51,291 bases of DNA, taken from contig JAQUJC010000015.1 of the NCBI GenBank assembly GCA_028681135.1, positions 1 through 51,291 of the forward strand, read 5' to 3'. The stretch is from Kiritimatiellia bacterium. GTDB lineage: Bacteria > Verrucomicrobiota > Kiritimatiellia > CAIQIC01 > Lenti-01. Positions 1-9,263 of this stretch are shown here, piece after piece. The position numbers and the translations under genes were made by a program. The notes beneath the pieces were generated by a model. The model was not told where the DNA came from. It ran no database searches and was given only the letters and a program-made list of their open reading frames with translations. Position 1 is the stretch's first letter. Each line of letters begins with the position of its first letter.

Positions 1-2
1 TT

Positions 3-257
3 GGGAAGTTGCGGGTGCGCGGAAAAAAGAGCGTATTCAACGTGGTACTGCTGAAAGCAACTGGATGGAACATCTTCCGCGCTGCCGACGCCATGGTTTA
101 TAAGACGAAAAGAACGATTCAGACAAGAATCATTGCTCCCAGCGCCACGCTTTCGTTGCTTTTTGACCTTTTGGGGCAGGTTGAATGCCCTCAAGGAGCA
201 CGCTGCGGGTTCCGATCTCATTGGAAAATTAAAACGCCCGAACTTCTCGTCGCATGA
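3..257 (+). pseudogene. possible C-terminal fragment of a DDE transposase, truncated by the window edge
   Basis: Open frame from the window start: GKLRVRGKKSVFNVVLLKATGWNIFRAADAM..., similar in style to C-termini of IS5/IS1182-type transposases (RVRG..N....L..A..N). Tentative. Confidence 0.35.
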
Positions 258-318
258 AAAATAGCCCACATTCTGGTTCCGACGTTTTGTCGGTGGCGTC
301 ACGCTATGGAAAACTTTT

Positions 319-816
319 TTACGATTTTTCCACGCTATGGAAATTCGCCAACCCATCCAGCAGATCCCGAATCACCCGTTTCACGGCCATATGGATGCCC
401 GGTGCTTTGCTGCGGCGCGACCCCGCCACATTCAGCACCCCGTTATCCGGGCAATGCCGCTTAAGCCAGCGGCGCAATTTCGCCACGACCACATCGTGCG
501 GCTGGTTCAGATCCGCCTTCAAACAGGGCTTGCGGTGCTGGCGGGCAAAATCAATGGTGAGCAACGATCCGCCCTCGGGTTTGCCATAGGTAAAAATCAC
601 GGTGCAATCGGAATCGATGACGTTGCGTTCGGTACGCGGCGGATAATGTCGCGACCAATGCTGGCGCATGCGATACTTGGCTGGCACCTTGCCTTTTTCG
701 GAGCGGCGGCCTTTGGGCACCCAGCCTCCATAGGGAAAGGAGCGTTGCACGCAGGCCGCCAAAGCCCCCTGGTCCGCCCCCGTCTGTCCGCCCGACACAA
801 TTTTGCGCAGTTTCAT
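319..816 (-). CDS. putative molybdenum carrier / Rossmann-fold nucleotide-binding protein
   Basis: MKLRKIVSGGQTGADQGAL..., GG-TGADQGAL motif typical of the putative molybdenum carrier family; the C-terminus is encoded by a dyad repeat. Confidence 0.75.
   Translation of the reverse strand: MKLRKIVSGGQTGADQGALAACVQRSFPYGGWVPKGRRSEKGKVPAKYRMRQHWSRHYPPRTERNVIDSDCTVIFTYGKPEGGSLLTIDFARQHRKPCLKADLNQPHDVVVAKLRRWLKRHCPDNGVLNVAGSRRSKAPGIHMAVKRVIRDLLDGLANFHSVEKS
327..343. repeat. dyad TTTCCA-CGCTA-TGGAAA
   Basis: Plus a partial direct copy CACGCTATGGAAA immediately upstream (about 300-312). Confidence 0.8.
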
Positions 817-952
817 GGGGCCATCGTATCGCCCGAGCGCTCATTTTCCAAGTTGGGATTGCGAGAGTTTGGATTGCGATTGGGGCACCATGTGGGTAGT
901 ATGGACCCTTGCATGGAAAACGGCTGCAACCATCCCGGCAGGAGATAACGAC

Positions 953-3900
953 GTGACGACAGTTCCGATCCGGCTTGCCCCCCGCCTCTGGGCTCGTCTG
1001 TGCCTCGGCGCGGTGCTCGTGTCGATTCTGATTCTGGGGGCCCTCGTTGTCCGCTGGGCCATCCGCCGCCAAGACCACGTCTTGCGCACCTACCTCCGCT
1101 ATGACGCCTACGTTGTCGCCAACGCCATTCCTCAGGATCGTCTGGCCGTCCTAGACCGCTTCCATGACCGCGCCCCCCCCCCGCCCGAGACCACGCGGCT
1201 ACACACCCAACTCCGGCGCCTCCTCCAGATCGATCCCGCCTGGAAACGGATCGTCCTGATGGGCCGCGACCCCGACGGCGCGCTTTACATCCAGGTGAGT
1301 TCCCAGGAGGACGGCGAGGAGCTGCGGCTGCCGCTACCGCCAGAACCATCTGCCCAGCCCCCCCCCCAACTGCAGCACGTCTTCGACACGCGCAAGACCG
1401 AAATCGCCGGGCCTTATCGGGATGCCCACGGCACTTGGATGAGCGTATTGACGCCGGTGATCGATGCCGCCACCGGTCGCCTGGTCTCGGTGGCGAGCCT
1501 TGATATTGCGGCCGAGGACTGGCACGCCACGACCTGGCGGGCCGGGCTCATCCCGGGGCTGCTCACCCTGAGTCTCCTGGGACTGGCGCTGCTCGGCACG
1601 GCGCTCCACCACTGTAGCGCGCGCACCGCGGAACACCCCCACCCATACTGGCGCCACCTGGAAGCCAGCCTGGTCCTGGCGCTGGGCACCTTGCTGACCC
1701 TGGGGGGCATGTGGCTGGCTCACATTCAAGAGACTCATCAACAACGGGACACGTTTCTGGCGATGGCCCATATCAATACCCATCAGGTTAGAAACGCTTT
1801 TCACAATCTGCGAAGAATGGAACTCGAGAGTTTGGGCCGCTTTTTTGAAAACAGCGAGGAAGTAACTGCCGACGAATTCCAGGCCTATGTCGATTTTCTC
1901 CATCGGGTTTCCATCGGCCAGGCCTGGGGCTGGATTCCCAGGGTGCCCGCCCCGGCACGCGACACATTTGTCACGCAGGCCCGCCGTGACGTCGACCCCG
2001 ACTTTGAGCTGTGGGAATTCGATGCGGAGGGCGGTCCGACCACGGCACAAGATCGTCCGTTGCATTATCCGCTCCTATTTTGGAAGCCGTGGGATACCCA
2101 CAGCGTAGGCGACCTCCGCCCTGGCTTCGATCTGGCCTCGCTAGAGTCCGTTGCCCGGTCGATTGCTGCCGCTGCCGAGAACCATCTTCCCTTTGCCAGC
2201 CCCCCACAGACGATAGGCGCGGCCACCGCCGCCCCCCCCTTGATGTTCTTCTTCCACCCGGTCTATCGCTCGTTGGCGTCGCAGCAACCGCAGGGCTTCG
2301 TGATGTCAGCACTCCCTCCACATGTCTTTCTTCAGACCGTGCTCAATACCTATTTCGATCAGACCCCCTTGCTTCGCTTGGACCTGCTGGAGATGCGGGA
2401 GCGTGCTGCGTCCATCCCCTTGGCGACCACAACCACGGCCACTCTGCTGCCTCCGGATGCCCCGCCTTTGCAGACTTTGCCCCTGCGCTGGACCCTGCCC
2501 ATTCTGGCCTTTGGCCGCACCTATGCTGTCGAGGCTTCCCCCACCCGCGAGTTCTTTCTCCAGCACCCCATCTATCTGACCTGGATCGCGGGCGTGGGCG
2601 GGGGGGGCATCACGCTCGTATTGACCTTGCTAACCAGTGTCCTTATCCATCGCCGCAAGGACCTGGAACACCTGGTCAAGCAGCGCACCCACGCCCTGGC
2701 TTCCAGCGCTCAGCACTTCAGGCAACTCGCGCGTTTCAGCCGCACCCTCACCTGGGACGTGAACGCCGAGGGCCTCTTTATGGCTATCAGCGATGTCGTC
2801 CACGAGGTCTGGGGCTATACCCCGGACGAATTGATTGGCCAACGCTATATCTATGATCTGCACCCCGAGCACGGGCGCGAGACCTACGTCCAAAAGATGA
2901 TGGCCGAATTTCACGCCCGACGTCCCTTCCGCAACCGGACCACCCCCATCCTATCAAAAAGCGGTCAGACGGTATGGATGATCACGAACGGAATCCCCGT
3001 CTTGGACGATCAGGGCAATCTGACCGGTTACCAGGGATTTGCAACGGACATCACCGCGGCCCATGATGCCCAGCAGGCATTACGCAAAAGCGAACGCCAA
3101 TTGCGCATGTTGGCGGAAAACATGCAGGATGTCGCCTGGGCCATCGATGCCCAGTCCCACCAATTTATCTATGTCAGCCCCTCCATCGAACAGCTTTTGG
3201 GCTGCTCCCCCGCCACCGCGATGGCCCAATCGCTCAAACAGCTCTTTTCCTCTGCTCACTACAGCACCTTTTCACACCTGATCAAAACCTATACATCCGA
3301 CTTCCGCTCCGGGCAGTTAAGTAACAAGCAGTTTTTCACCCACCAGTTCGATCTCCTCCGTGCCGACGGGACGGTGGTGCCCACCGAGACCATCTCGCGC
3401 TTCGTGTGGAATGACGAGACCGGACAGGTGGAAGTCCATGGCATCACCCGGGACATCACGGAACGCAAGCATGCGGAAGACACCCTCCGTGAAAGCCGGC
3501 GTCATCATGCCACACTGCTAACCAATCTGCCAGGCATGGCCTATCGCTGTGCCAACGACCCGGCCTGGACCATGGAATTTGTCAGCGACGGCTGCCGCGA
3601 GCTGACCGGCTACGCCCCCGAGGACCTCATCAACAACCGGACCCTTACCTTCAATGACCTGATTGCGCCCCCCTATCACCACCGACTGTGGGAGCAATGG
3701 CAGGACCAGTTGGCTCGTCATCTGCCATTTGAAGATGAATATGAGATCACGACCCGCTCGGGCAAAACCAAGTGGGTCTGGGAAAAGGGCACGGGCGTTT
3801 ATGACGAGGCGGGCCGCGTCCTGGCCCTGGAAGGCTTCATCATCGACGTCACCGCGCGCAAGCACGCCAACCTGGAACGCGACCGCCTCATGGCGGCCAT

Positions 3901-5413
3901 CGAGCAATCCGACGATGCCGTTGTCATCACCAATGCCCAGGGAACCATCGTCTATGTCAACCCGGCCTTCTGCGCCGTAACCGGCTATTCCCGCCAGGAA
4001 GCCCTGGGTCAGAATCCGCGCATTCTCCAGAGCGGTGTCCAGGACCGCGCATTCTACAAGGCGATGTGGCAAACGCTCATCGCGGGCCGCACCTGGCGGG
4101 GTCAACTCACCAATAAACGCAAAGATGGCACTTTATTCACCGAAGTGGCGTCCATCTCCCCCGTGCGGGATGCCAACGGCGAGATTGTCCAATTTGTGGC
4201 CGTCAAGCGCGACATCAGCCAGCAACTGCGCGACCAGCAGGAGCGCGACACCCTGCACGCACAGCTACTCCAGGCCCAGAAAATGGAATCCATCGGCCGC
4301 CTGGCCGGCGGCATCGCCCACGACTTCAACAACATGCTCCAGGCCATCCTGGGCTATGTCGAATTATGCCTGGAACAGACGCCCCCCGACCAACCGCTTC
4401 ATGCCGATCTGATGGAAATCCAGAAGGCCGCCCAGCGCTCCAAGGCCCTCACCCATCAGCTCCAGGCCTTTGCCCGCAAGCAGCCCATTCGCTCAAAGAA
4501 CCTCGATCTGAACGCGGCCATCGCCAACATGGAGGGTATGGTCAGTTTCATCCTGGGTAAACAAATTCAACTCGAGACGAAACCGGCAGCCGACCTGGGT
4601 CGGATCCAGGTTGATCCCGGCCATCTGGACCAGTTACTCACCAATCTGTGCATCAATGCCCGCGATGCCATTGCCGACCGCGGCACCATTACCATCGAAA
4701 CCCGCAATGTCCATGTGGCCCATCCCATCCGCAACCTGCATGGGGATATCCCGGCCGGGGATTATGTCCGCCTCTCCGTCACCGATACCGGCAGCGGCAT
4801 GACACCCGAAACCCTTAAGCATATCTTCGAACCCTTTTTTACCACCAAAAAAATGGGCCTGGGCACCGGCTTGGGGCTGGCCACCACCTATGGCCTCCTC
4901 CAGCAAAATTCCGCCATTCCCCGAATCCTCAGCCAGCCCGGCAACGGTACGGCGTTCCACGTCTTCTTTCCTCGGCAACCCGCCCCCCCTCCCCCGGCAA
5001 CAATCCCCGACCGCGACGATTCAGCCTGCCCGGTGGAGCCGCAGGTCACCGAAACGATCCTCATTGTCGAAGATGAAACCGCGCTGCTTCAGACGACCCG
5101 GCGCATGCTCGAATCGTTGGGCTACACGGTCCGCACCTATTCATCCGCCACCCAAGCCCTGGCATTTGCCCAGGCCAACCCCGACGCCTTTGATCTTCTG
5201 CTGACGGATGTGATGATGCCCGATCTGGCCGGCCCCGAACTGGTTCAGCGCCTGCAAGCGGTGCAGCCCACTCTGCGCTATCTTTATATGTCCGGCTACC
5301 CCGCCAACCTATTTGGAGAAAAGGGCGACCAGAATCCCCACGTCCAGTTCATCAGCAAACCGTTCAACCGGGCCCAACTGGCCCGAAAAATCCGCGCTGT
5401 GCTCGACGGATAG
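953..5413 (+). CDS. CHASE/multi-PAS hybrid sensor histidine kinase with C-terminal receiver domain
   Basis: GTG start at 953 preceded by AGGAG; TM segments, CHASE-like region, several PAS/PAC repeats, HisKA (ESIGRLAGGIAHDFNNML), HATPase (GLGTGLGLATTYGLL), REC (ILIVEDE...LLLTDVMMP). Confidence 0.9.
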   Translation: MTTVPIRLAPRLWARLCLGAVLVSILILGALVVRWAIRRQDHVLRTYLRYDAYVVANAIPQDRLAVLDRFHDRAPPPPETTRLHTQLRRLLQIDPAWKRIVLMGRDPDGALYIQVSSQEDGEELRLPLPPEPSAQPPPQLQHVFDTRKTEIAGPYRDAHGTWMSVLTPVIDAATGRLVSVASLDIAAEDWHATTWRAGLIPGLLTLSLLGLALLGTALHHCSARTAEHPHPYWRHLEASLVLALGTLLTLGGMWLAHIQETHQQRDTFLAMAHINTHQVRNAFHNLRRMELESLGRFFENSEEVTADEFQAYVDFLHRVSIGQAWGWIPRVPAPARDTFVTQARRDVDPDFELWEFDAEGGPTTAQDRPLHYPLLFWKPWDTHSVGDLRPGFDLASLESVARSIAAAAENHLPFASPPQTIGAATAAPPLMFFFHPVYRSLASQQPQGFVMSALPPHVFLQTVLNTYFDQTPLLRLDLLEMRERAASIPLATTTTATLLPPDAPPLQTLPLRWTLPILAFGRTYAVEASPTREFFLQHPIYLTWIAGVGGGGITLVLTLLTSVLIHRRKDLEHLVKQRTHALASSAQHFRQLARFSRTLTWDVNAEGLFMAISDVVHEVWGYTPDELIGQRYIYDLHPEHGRETYVQKMMAEFHARRPFRNRTTPILSKSGQTVWMITNGIPVLDDQGNLTGYQGFATDITAAHDAQQALRKSERQLRMLAENMQDVAWAIDAQSHQFIYVSPSIEQLLGCSPATAMAQSLKQLFSSAHYSTFSHLIKTYTSDFRSGQLSNKQFFTHQFDLLRADGTVVPTETISRFVWNDETGQVEVHGITRDITERKHAEDTLRESRRHHATLLTNLPGMAYRCANDPAWTMEFVSDGCRELTGYAPEDLINNRTLTFNDLIAPPYHHRLWEQWQDQLARHLPFEDEYEITTRSGKTKWVWEKGTGVYDEAGRVLALEGFIIDVTARKHANLERDRLMAAIEQSDDAVVITNAQGTIVYVNPAFCAVTGYSRQEALGQNPRILQSGVQDRAFYKAMWQTLIAGRTWRGQLTNKRKDGTLFTEVASISPVRDANGEIVQFVAVKRDISQQLRDQQERDTLHAQLLQAQKMESIGRLAGGIAHDFNNMLQAILGYVELCLEQTPPDQPLHADLMEIQKAAQRSKALTHQLQAFARKQPIRSKNLDLNAAIANMEGMVSFILGKQIQLETKPAADLGRIQVDPGHLDQLLTNLCINARDAIADRGTITIETRNVHVAHPIRNLHGDIPAGDYVRLSVTDTGSGMTPETLKHIFEPFFTTKKMGLGTGLGLATTYGLLQQNSAIPRILSQPGNGTAFHVFFPRQPAPPPPATIPDRDDSACPVEPQVTETILIVEDETALLQTTRRMLESLGYTVRTYSSATQALAFAQANPDAFDLLLTDVMMPDLAGPELVQRLQAVQPTLRYLYMSGYPANLFGEKGDQNPHVQFISKPFNRAQLARKIRAVLDG

Positions 5414-5641
5414 GCGCGCGGCGCCATTCGCCATCGCGCCCCCCCGCCTCCATTCTGATTACCCCGCTGCAGCTGATCAATAATGCCTCTTTCGTTGTTC
5501 CCTGTTTCCTGATTTCCAGATTCATTATTTTGAAAATTATGTGGGCTGATTTCCCTGCGCGGCACACCTGCGGGCTCTATGCCGTGGAAAACCCCGAACT
5601 CGTCAAACCTACCCTTGTCCGGTTACTCCGTTTCCACCGCC

Positions 5642-5667
5642 GTCTCGGTTATTATAATATGTGAGAC
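5642..5667. repeat. imperfect palindrome GTCTCGGTTATTATAATATGTGAGAC
   Basis: Same as 5721-5746 except 3 mismatches in the right arm. Confidence 0.8.
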
Positions 5668-5719
5668 AGACTGGAAATTGAGTTCACCTATCGACTTGGG
5701 GATCAAGATAATACAGGTC

Positions 5720-5747
5720 AGTCTCGGTTATTATAATAACCGAGACT
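5720..5747. repeat. perfect 28-bp palindrome AGTCTCGGTTATTATAATAACCGAGACT
   Basis: Left half is the exact reverse complement of the right half. Confidence 0.95.
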
Positions 5748-5899
5748 CGGCCTCTTGCATGGGGATGGGAAGACCCGTTGCACCGTCTATTTCGCTGTCA
5801 GTTGCCATCAGGCGGTTGTGGAATGGGTGTCCCGTTTCGGAAGTCAGGCGACGTGCTCGACAGAGAGGCGCGCAGCGCCATTCGCCCCCCCCCGCCCCA

Positions 5900-6688
5900 T
5901 CAATCCATTCGCGCAACGGGTGGATGGCGCACCGCGATGCCGCGGCCCGCCAGATAGGCCTTCACCTGCTGGACGGTGAAGGTTCCAAAATGGAAGACAC
6001 TCGCCGCCAACAGGGTGCTGGCGTGACCTTCCTTGACCGCTTCCACAAAATGCACCAGTTTGCCCGCCCCTCCGCTGGCCACTGTCGGCAACTGGGTGGC
6101 ATCCACAATCCCCCGAATCAAATCCAGGTCATAGCCATGCTTGGCCCCATCGCCCACTTTACTGGTGGGCAATATCTCGCCCACCCCCACCCCCGCCATT
6201 TGTTTGGCAAATTCAATTGCATCCACCCCGGTCGCCGTCCGCCCACCATTGATAAACACCTCACGGCGGGAAGGCAGCCGGTCATTGCGGTCCGCATCAA
6301 TCGCCAGAATGATCGTCTGGCCGCCGAACTGGTTCACCGCCGCAGCCACAAAGTCGCGGTCACGAAAGGCCGCCGTTGAAATACTGACCTTGGTCGCGCC
6401 CGCGGCCAAGGCCGCCTCGACATCCGCCAGCGTCTGGATTCCCCCGCCGACCACCACGGGGATGTGAACGGCCTCCGTCACCTGCTGCAGCACATCAAAT
6501 ACCGTTCGGCGTTTTTCGATGGTGGCAGTAATATCCAGGAATCCCAGAACATCGGCACCTGATTTCTCATACGCCTGGGCACACGCCACGGGGTCGCCCG
6601 CATCGATCAAATCGACGAAATGAATACCCTTCACAACGCGCCCGCCCTGGATATCCAGGCACGGCATAATCTGTATGGTTTTTTTCAT
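5900..6688 (-). CDS. hisF: imidazole glycerol phosphate synthase subunit HisF
   Basis: IMPCLDIQGGRVVKGIHFVDLIDAGDPV..., TIM-barrel HisF signature. Confidence 0.95.
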   Translation of the reverse strand: MKKTIQIMPCLDIQGGRVVKGIHFVDLIDAGDPVACAQAYEKSGADVLGFLDITATIEKRRTVFDVLQQVTEAVHIPVVVGGGIQTLADVEAALAAGATKVSISTAAFRDRDFVAAAVNQFGGQTIILAIDADRNDRLPSRREVFINGGRTATGVDAIEFAKQMAGVGVGEILPTSKVGDGAKHGYDLDLIRGIVDATQLPTVASGGAGKLVHFVEAVKEGHASTLLAASVFHFGTFTVQQVKAYLAGRGIAVRHPPVARMD

Positions 6689-6929
6689 ATCATTCCCTGT
6701 TTGGGGGGTCAGTCAGGCGAACACATTACGCCGTCCCCCCCATCGTGGCAAGTCCGCGCACCGTCGTTGGTTGTTGGTCGAAGGAATCCAAACCGGGCTG
6801 TTCCGTTCCCGTAGCACGCGCCTCCTGTCGCGTGTCTGCCCAACGTCAAACAACCACCAGAGATCATATACCCCACGGATGCCTTCGGCGGCCCACGGAT
6901 ATGTAAACAGCCAACCAGCCACGGCTCAC

Positions 6930-7160
6930 CCGGAGGGTTCGCCCCCAGCTCTCAAGCCTCAAGTCTCGTCCTCTCTGTGGCCCTCTGTGGTAAACTCTGC
7001 TTCCCTCCTGCCCCCTGTCTCCTCTGCTTGTCCACCATAGCCTTGGCGACGGTGGATGCCTCTGTGATGAATCTGGCTGCCCACTTGAAGATTGGATATT
7101 GAAGATTGAACCATGCCTTCGGCTTGGCCGGTATTGAATATTGTCGTCCTCATTTGTCAA
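6930..7160. repeat. intergenic low-coding segment with repeat-like composition
   Basis: Spurious ORFs on several frames; reverse strand reads ...CATCCACCGTCGCCAAGGCTATGGTGGACAAGCAGAGG...TTTACCACAGAGGGCCACAGAGAGGACGAGACT..., resembling dispersed non-coding repeats. Confidence 0.4.
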
Positions 7161-7660
7161 TGAGGCGGCTGTGCGTTTTTAGGGATACGCGGGGTGCCGG
7201 GGGGAAAGACCACGCAGCGAAGTTTTTTGCGCCCCCAGCGCAGCGCTTCACGGTGGGTTGTGTGAAAGAGGTCGAGGCGGCGACGGCCTTTGATGTCGCC
7301 GCCGCGGTCTTCCACGATGCCATAGCCGTAGCCGGGGATGTAAAAGACGGTGCCCATGGGATAATAGCGGGTATCGGCGGCAAGTGTCCCCGGCTTGGCC
7401 TTGGTGCCGCTGGCCGTAATGCCCACGGCCTTGGGCTTGCCGCGGCGGCGGCCGCTGGCTATGACAGGTTGGCCCTTCCAGTTGAGTTTCCAGCCGCAGC
7501 AGGCACCGCAGGGGCAATAGGCGGTGGTTTCAATTGTGACGGGGCGGCCCCGGATCAGCCCGTCACCGAGCGCGCCATCATCGCGAATGAACAAGCTGCA
7601 GCCGGTGGCGGCCAGCAGAGTTGCCACGGTCAGGCACAGGATGGTCAAGTGGCGATGCAT
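7157..7660 (-). CDS. 3D-domain lipoprotein
   Basis: Start at MHRHLTILCLTVATLLAATGCS (lipobox); TAYCPCGACCGW..., GIVEDRGGDIKGRRRLDLF 3D domain. Confidence 0.8.
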   Translation of the reverse strand: MHRHLTILCLTVATLLAATGCSLFIRDDGALGDGLIRGRPVTIETTAYCPCGACCGWKLNWKGQPVIASGRRRGKPKAVGITASGTKAKPGTLAADTRYYPMGTVFYIPGYGYGIVEDRGGDIKGRRRLDLFHTTHREALRWGRKKLRCVVFPPGTPRIPKNAQPPH

Positions 7661-7739
7661 GGAATTGATAATCATGGCCAGAAGGGGGGCGGATGACAAT
7701 TCCTTTTCTCCGGGGGCCGGGCTGTGGCAGGATGAGGAC

Positions 7740-8381
7740 ATGGAGCAGCAGCACACTATCCGCGTCGAAGAGTGGGCCCGGCCCGGTGAGCCGTTCCGCC
7801 TCGCCGCCGTGGCCATAGGGGCAGCGGATTGGGCCGCCGTGCTGCCGGCGACGGCCCAGGCGCGGGTCGCGCGCTTTGCCGATGGACACGCCCGGGCTCG
7901 GGCCGGGGCGTCGGAATGGATCAAAACCTGCTGGCTCCCGCGCGAATTGGGACTGGCGGCGGTGGAGGTTAGGACGGGCGCAAATGGCAAACCCCTGCTG
8001 GAAGGGGCGGCGGCCGCCTGGGGGTTCAATCTGTCCCATGCCGGAGAGTATGTGGTGGCGGCGCTGGCGCGGGACGCGCAAATCGGCGTGGACCTCGAAT
8101 CGACGTCGCGGAAGGCGGACATTGTGCGGCTGGCGCAGCGAGTCTTCTCTGCCTGCGAACAAGCCGCCGTACAGCAGGGGGGGCGTGCGGCCTTTTTTAC
8201 GCTCTGGAGTCAAAAGGAGGCGCTGGTGAAGGCGGTGGGGTGCGGCTGGGCAGATGAGCGGCTGCAACGCGGTACGGCGCTGGCACCGGTGGGCTTTCAG
8301 TTGGAACCCACGACCGGCGCGCGGGTCTGGTCGCGCCCGGTCATCGATGGCGCCTACTGCCTGGCAGTGGCAATGGTGTGA
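7740..8381 (+). CDS. 4'-phosphopantetheinyl transferase (Sfp-type)
   Basis: FNLSHAGEYVVAAL...IGVDLEST...FFTLWSQKEALVKAVGCG motifs. Confidence 0.85.
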   Translation: MEQQHTIRVEEWARPGEPFRLAAVAIGAADWAAVLPATAQARVARFADGHARARAGASEWIKTCWLPRELGLAAVEVRTGANGKPLLEGAAAAWGFNLSHAGEYVVAALARDAQIGVDLESTSRKADIVRLAQRVFSACEQAAVQQGGRAAFFTLWSQKEALVKAVGCGWADERLQRGTALAPVGFQLEPTTGARVWSRPVIDGAYCLAVAMV

Positions 8382-8457
8382 GTCGAAGAGACGCACGCGG
8401 ACGAAACCCTAATTGGGAGTTGGCGAACCGCGGGAATGGCGGTAACGTAATCTCAGC

Positions 8458-8838
8458 ATGAGAGAATTGGCGCAGCAGATGAGTGTGTTGGGATTGGGCG
8501 TATGTGGGGTGCTGTCGCTGTGGCCGTTTCCCTTTTCCCGTCGCTGGCAGTCCTGGCATCTGTATCTTCCGGTGGCGGGGTTGGCGCTGTATGCGGTGTT
8601 TGAACTCGCGCTGCCCACCGAAGTTGAGTTGGGCTGGCGCATGAGCGCGGTCGTAGCCGTGTTGCTCTTTTTGTGGCTGAACGGTATCGCCAAGGTCGCG
8701 CTATTGGCGGTGTTGATGGAGAAGACCGGCGGGCGCCGTCATCGCCTGCGCCGTGAACCGCAACGACTCTGGCAAGGGCTGCTGGCGATACCCCTTGTGG
8801 CCATTTGCGCTGTTTGGTGCTGGAGATCGCTGGCATGA
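8458..8838 (+). CDS. hypothetical small membrane protein
   Basis: 126 aa with about three hydrophobic segments. Confidence 0.55.
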   Translation: MRELAQQMSVLGLGVCGVLSLWPFPFSRRWQSWHLYLPVAGLALYAVFELALPTEVELGWRMSAVVAVLLFLWLNGIAKVALLAVLMEKTGGRRHRLRREPQRLWQGLLAIPLVAICAVWCWRSLA

Positions 8839-8852
8839 AATCGGAGGTCCCC

Positions 8853-9263
8853 ATGACCCGTGACGAGATCATCGCATTCCTGAATCGCCATCCGGTCTGC
8901 CATTTGGCCACCATGGACAATGGGCAACCGCGGGTGCGCGGCATGTTCATGTATCGGGCGGATGAGACGGGGCTGATGTTCCATACGGGCACGCACAAAG
9001 CGGTGGCCGAGCAGCTTCAGACGGGAATGCCCGTGGAGATATGTTTTAACAACTCGGATGTGCAGGTCCGGGTGGCCGGGGTGGCGGAAGTGTGTGACGA
9101 TGATGCCCTGAAACAGGAAGTCCTCTCCGTGCGCTCCTTCATGCAGCCGTGGATCGAAAAACACGGCCTCGACTTGCTGCTGCTCGTTCGGATCACCCAG
9201 TGCCGGGCCGCGGTCTGGACCCTCGCCGACAATTTCAAGCGGGTGGACTACCAGCCCTTATAG
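8853..9263 (+). CDS. pyridoxamine 5'-phosphate oxidase-family FMN-binding protein
   Basis: MTRDEIIAFLNRHPVCHLATMDNGQPRVRGMFMYRADETGLMFHTGTHK; start may instead be 8835. Confidence 0.75.
   Translation: MTRDEIIAFLNRHPVCHLATMDNGQPRVRGMFMYRADETGLMFHTGTHKAVAEQLQTGMPVEICFNNSDVQVRVAGVAEVCDDDALKQEVLSVRSFMQPWIEKHGLDLLLLVRITQCRAAVWTLADNFKRVDYQPL

Noticed and set aside
1334-2065. Long minus-strand ORFs opposite the hybrid kinase (e.g. 1334-2065, 3518-4105)
   Set aside because: GC-rich antisense shadow ORFs; the plus-strand frame has continuous recognisable domains and these have none.
7740-8381. Secondary-metabolite cluster suggested by the Sfp-type PPTase
   Set aside because: No PKS/NRPS or carrier protein genes nearby; most likely a housekeeping PPTase.
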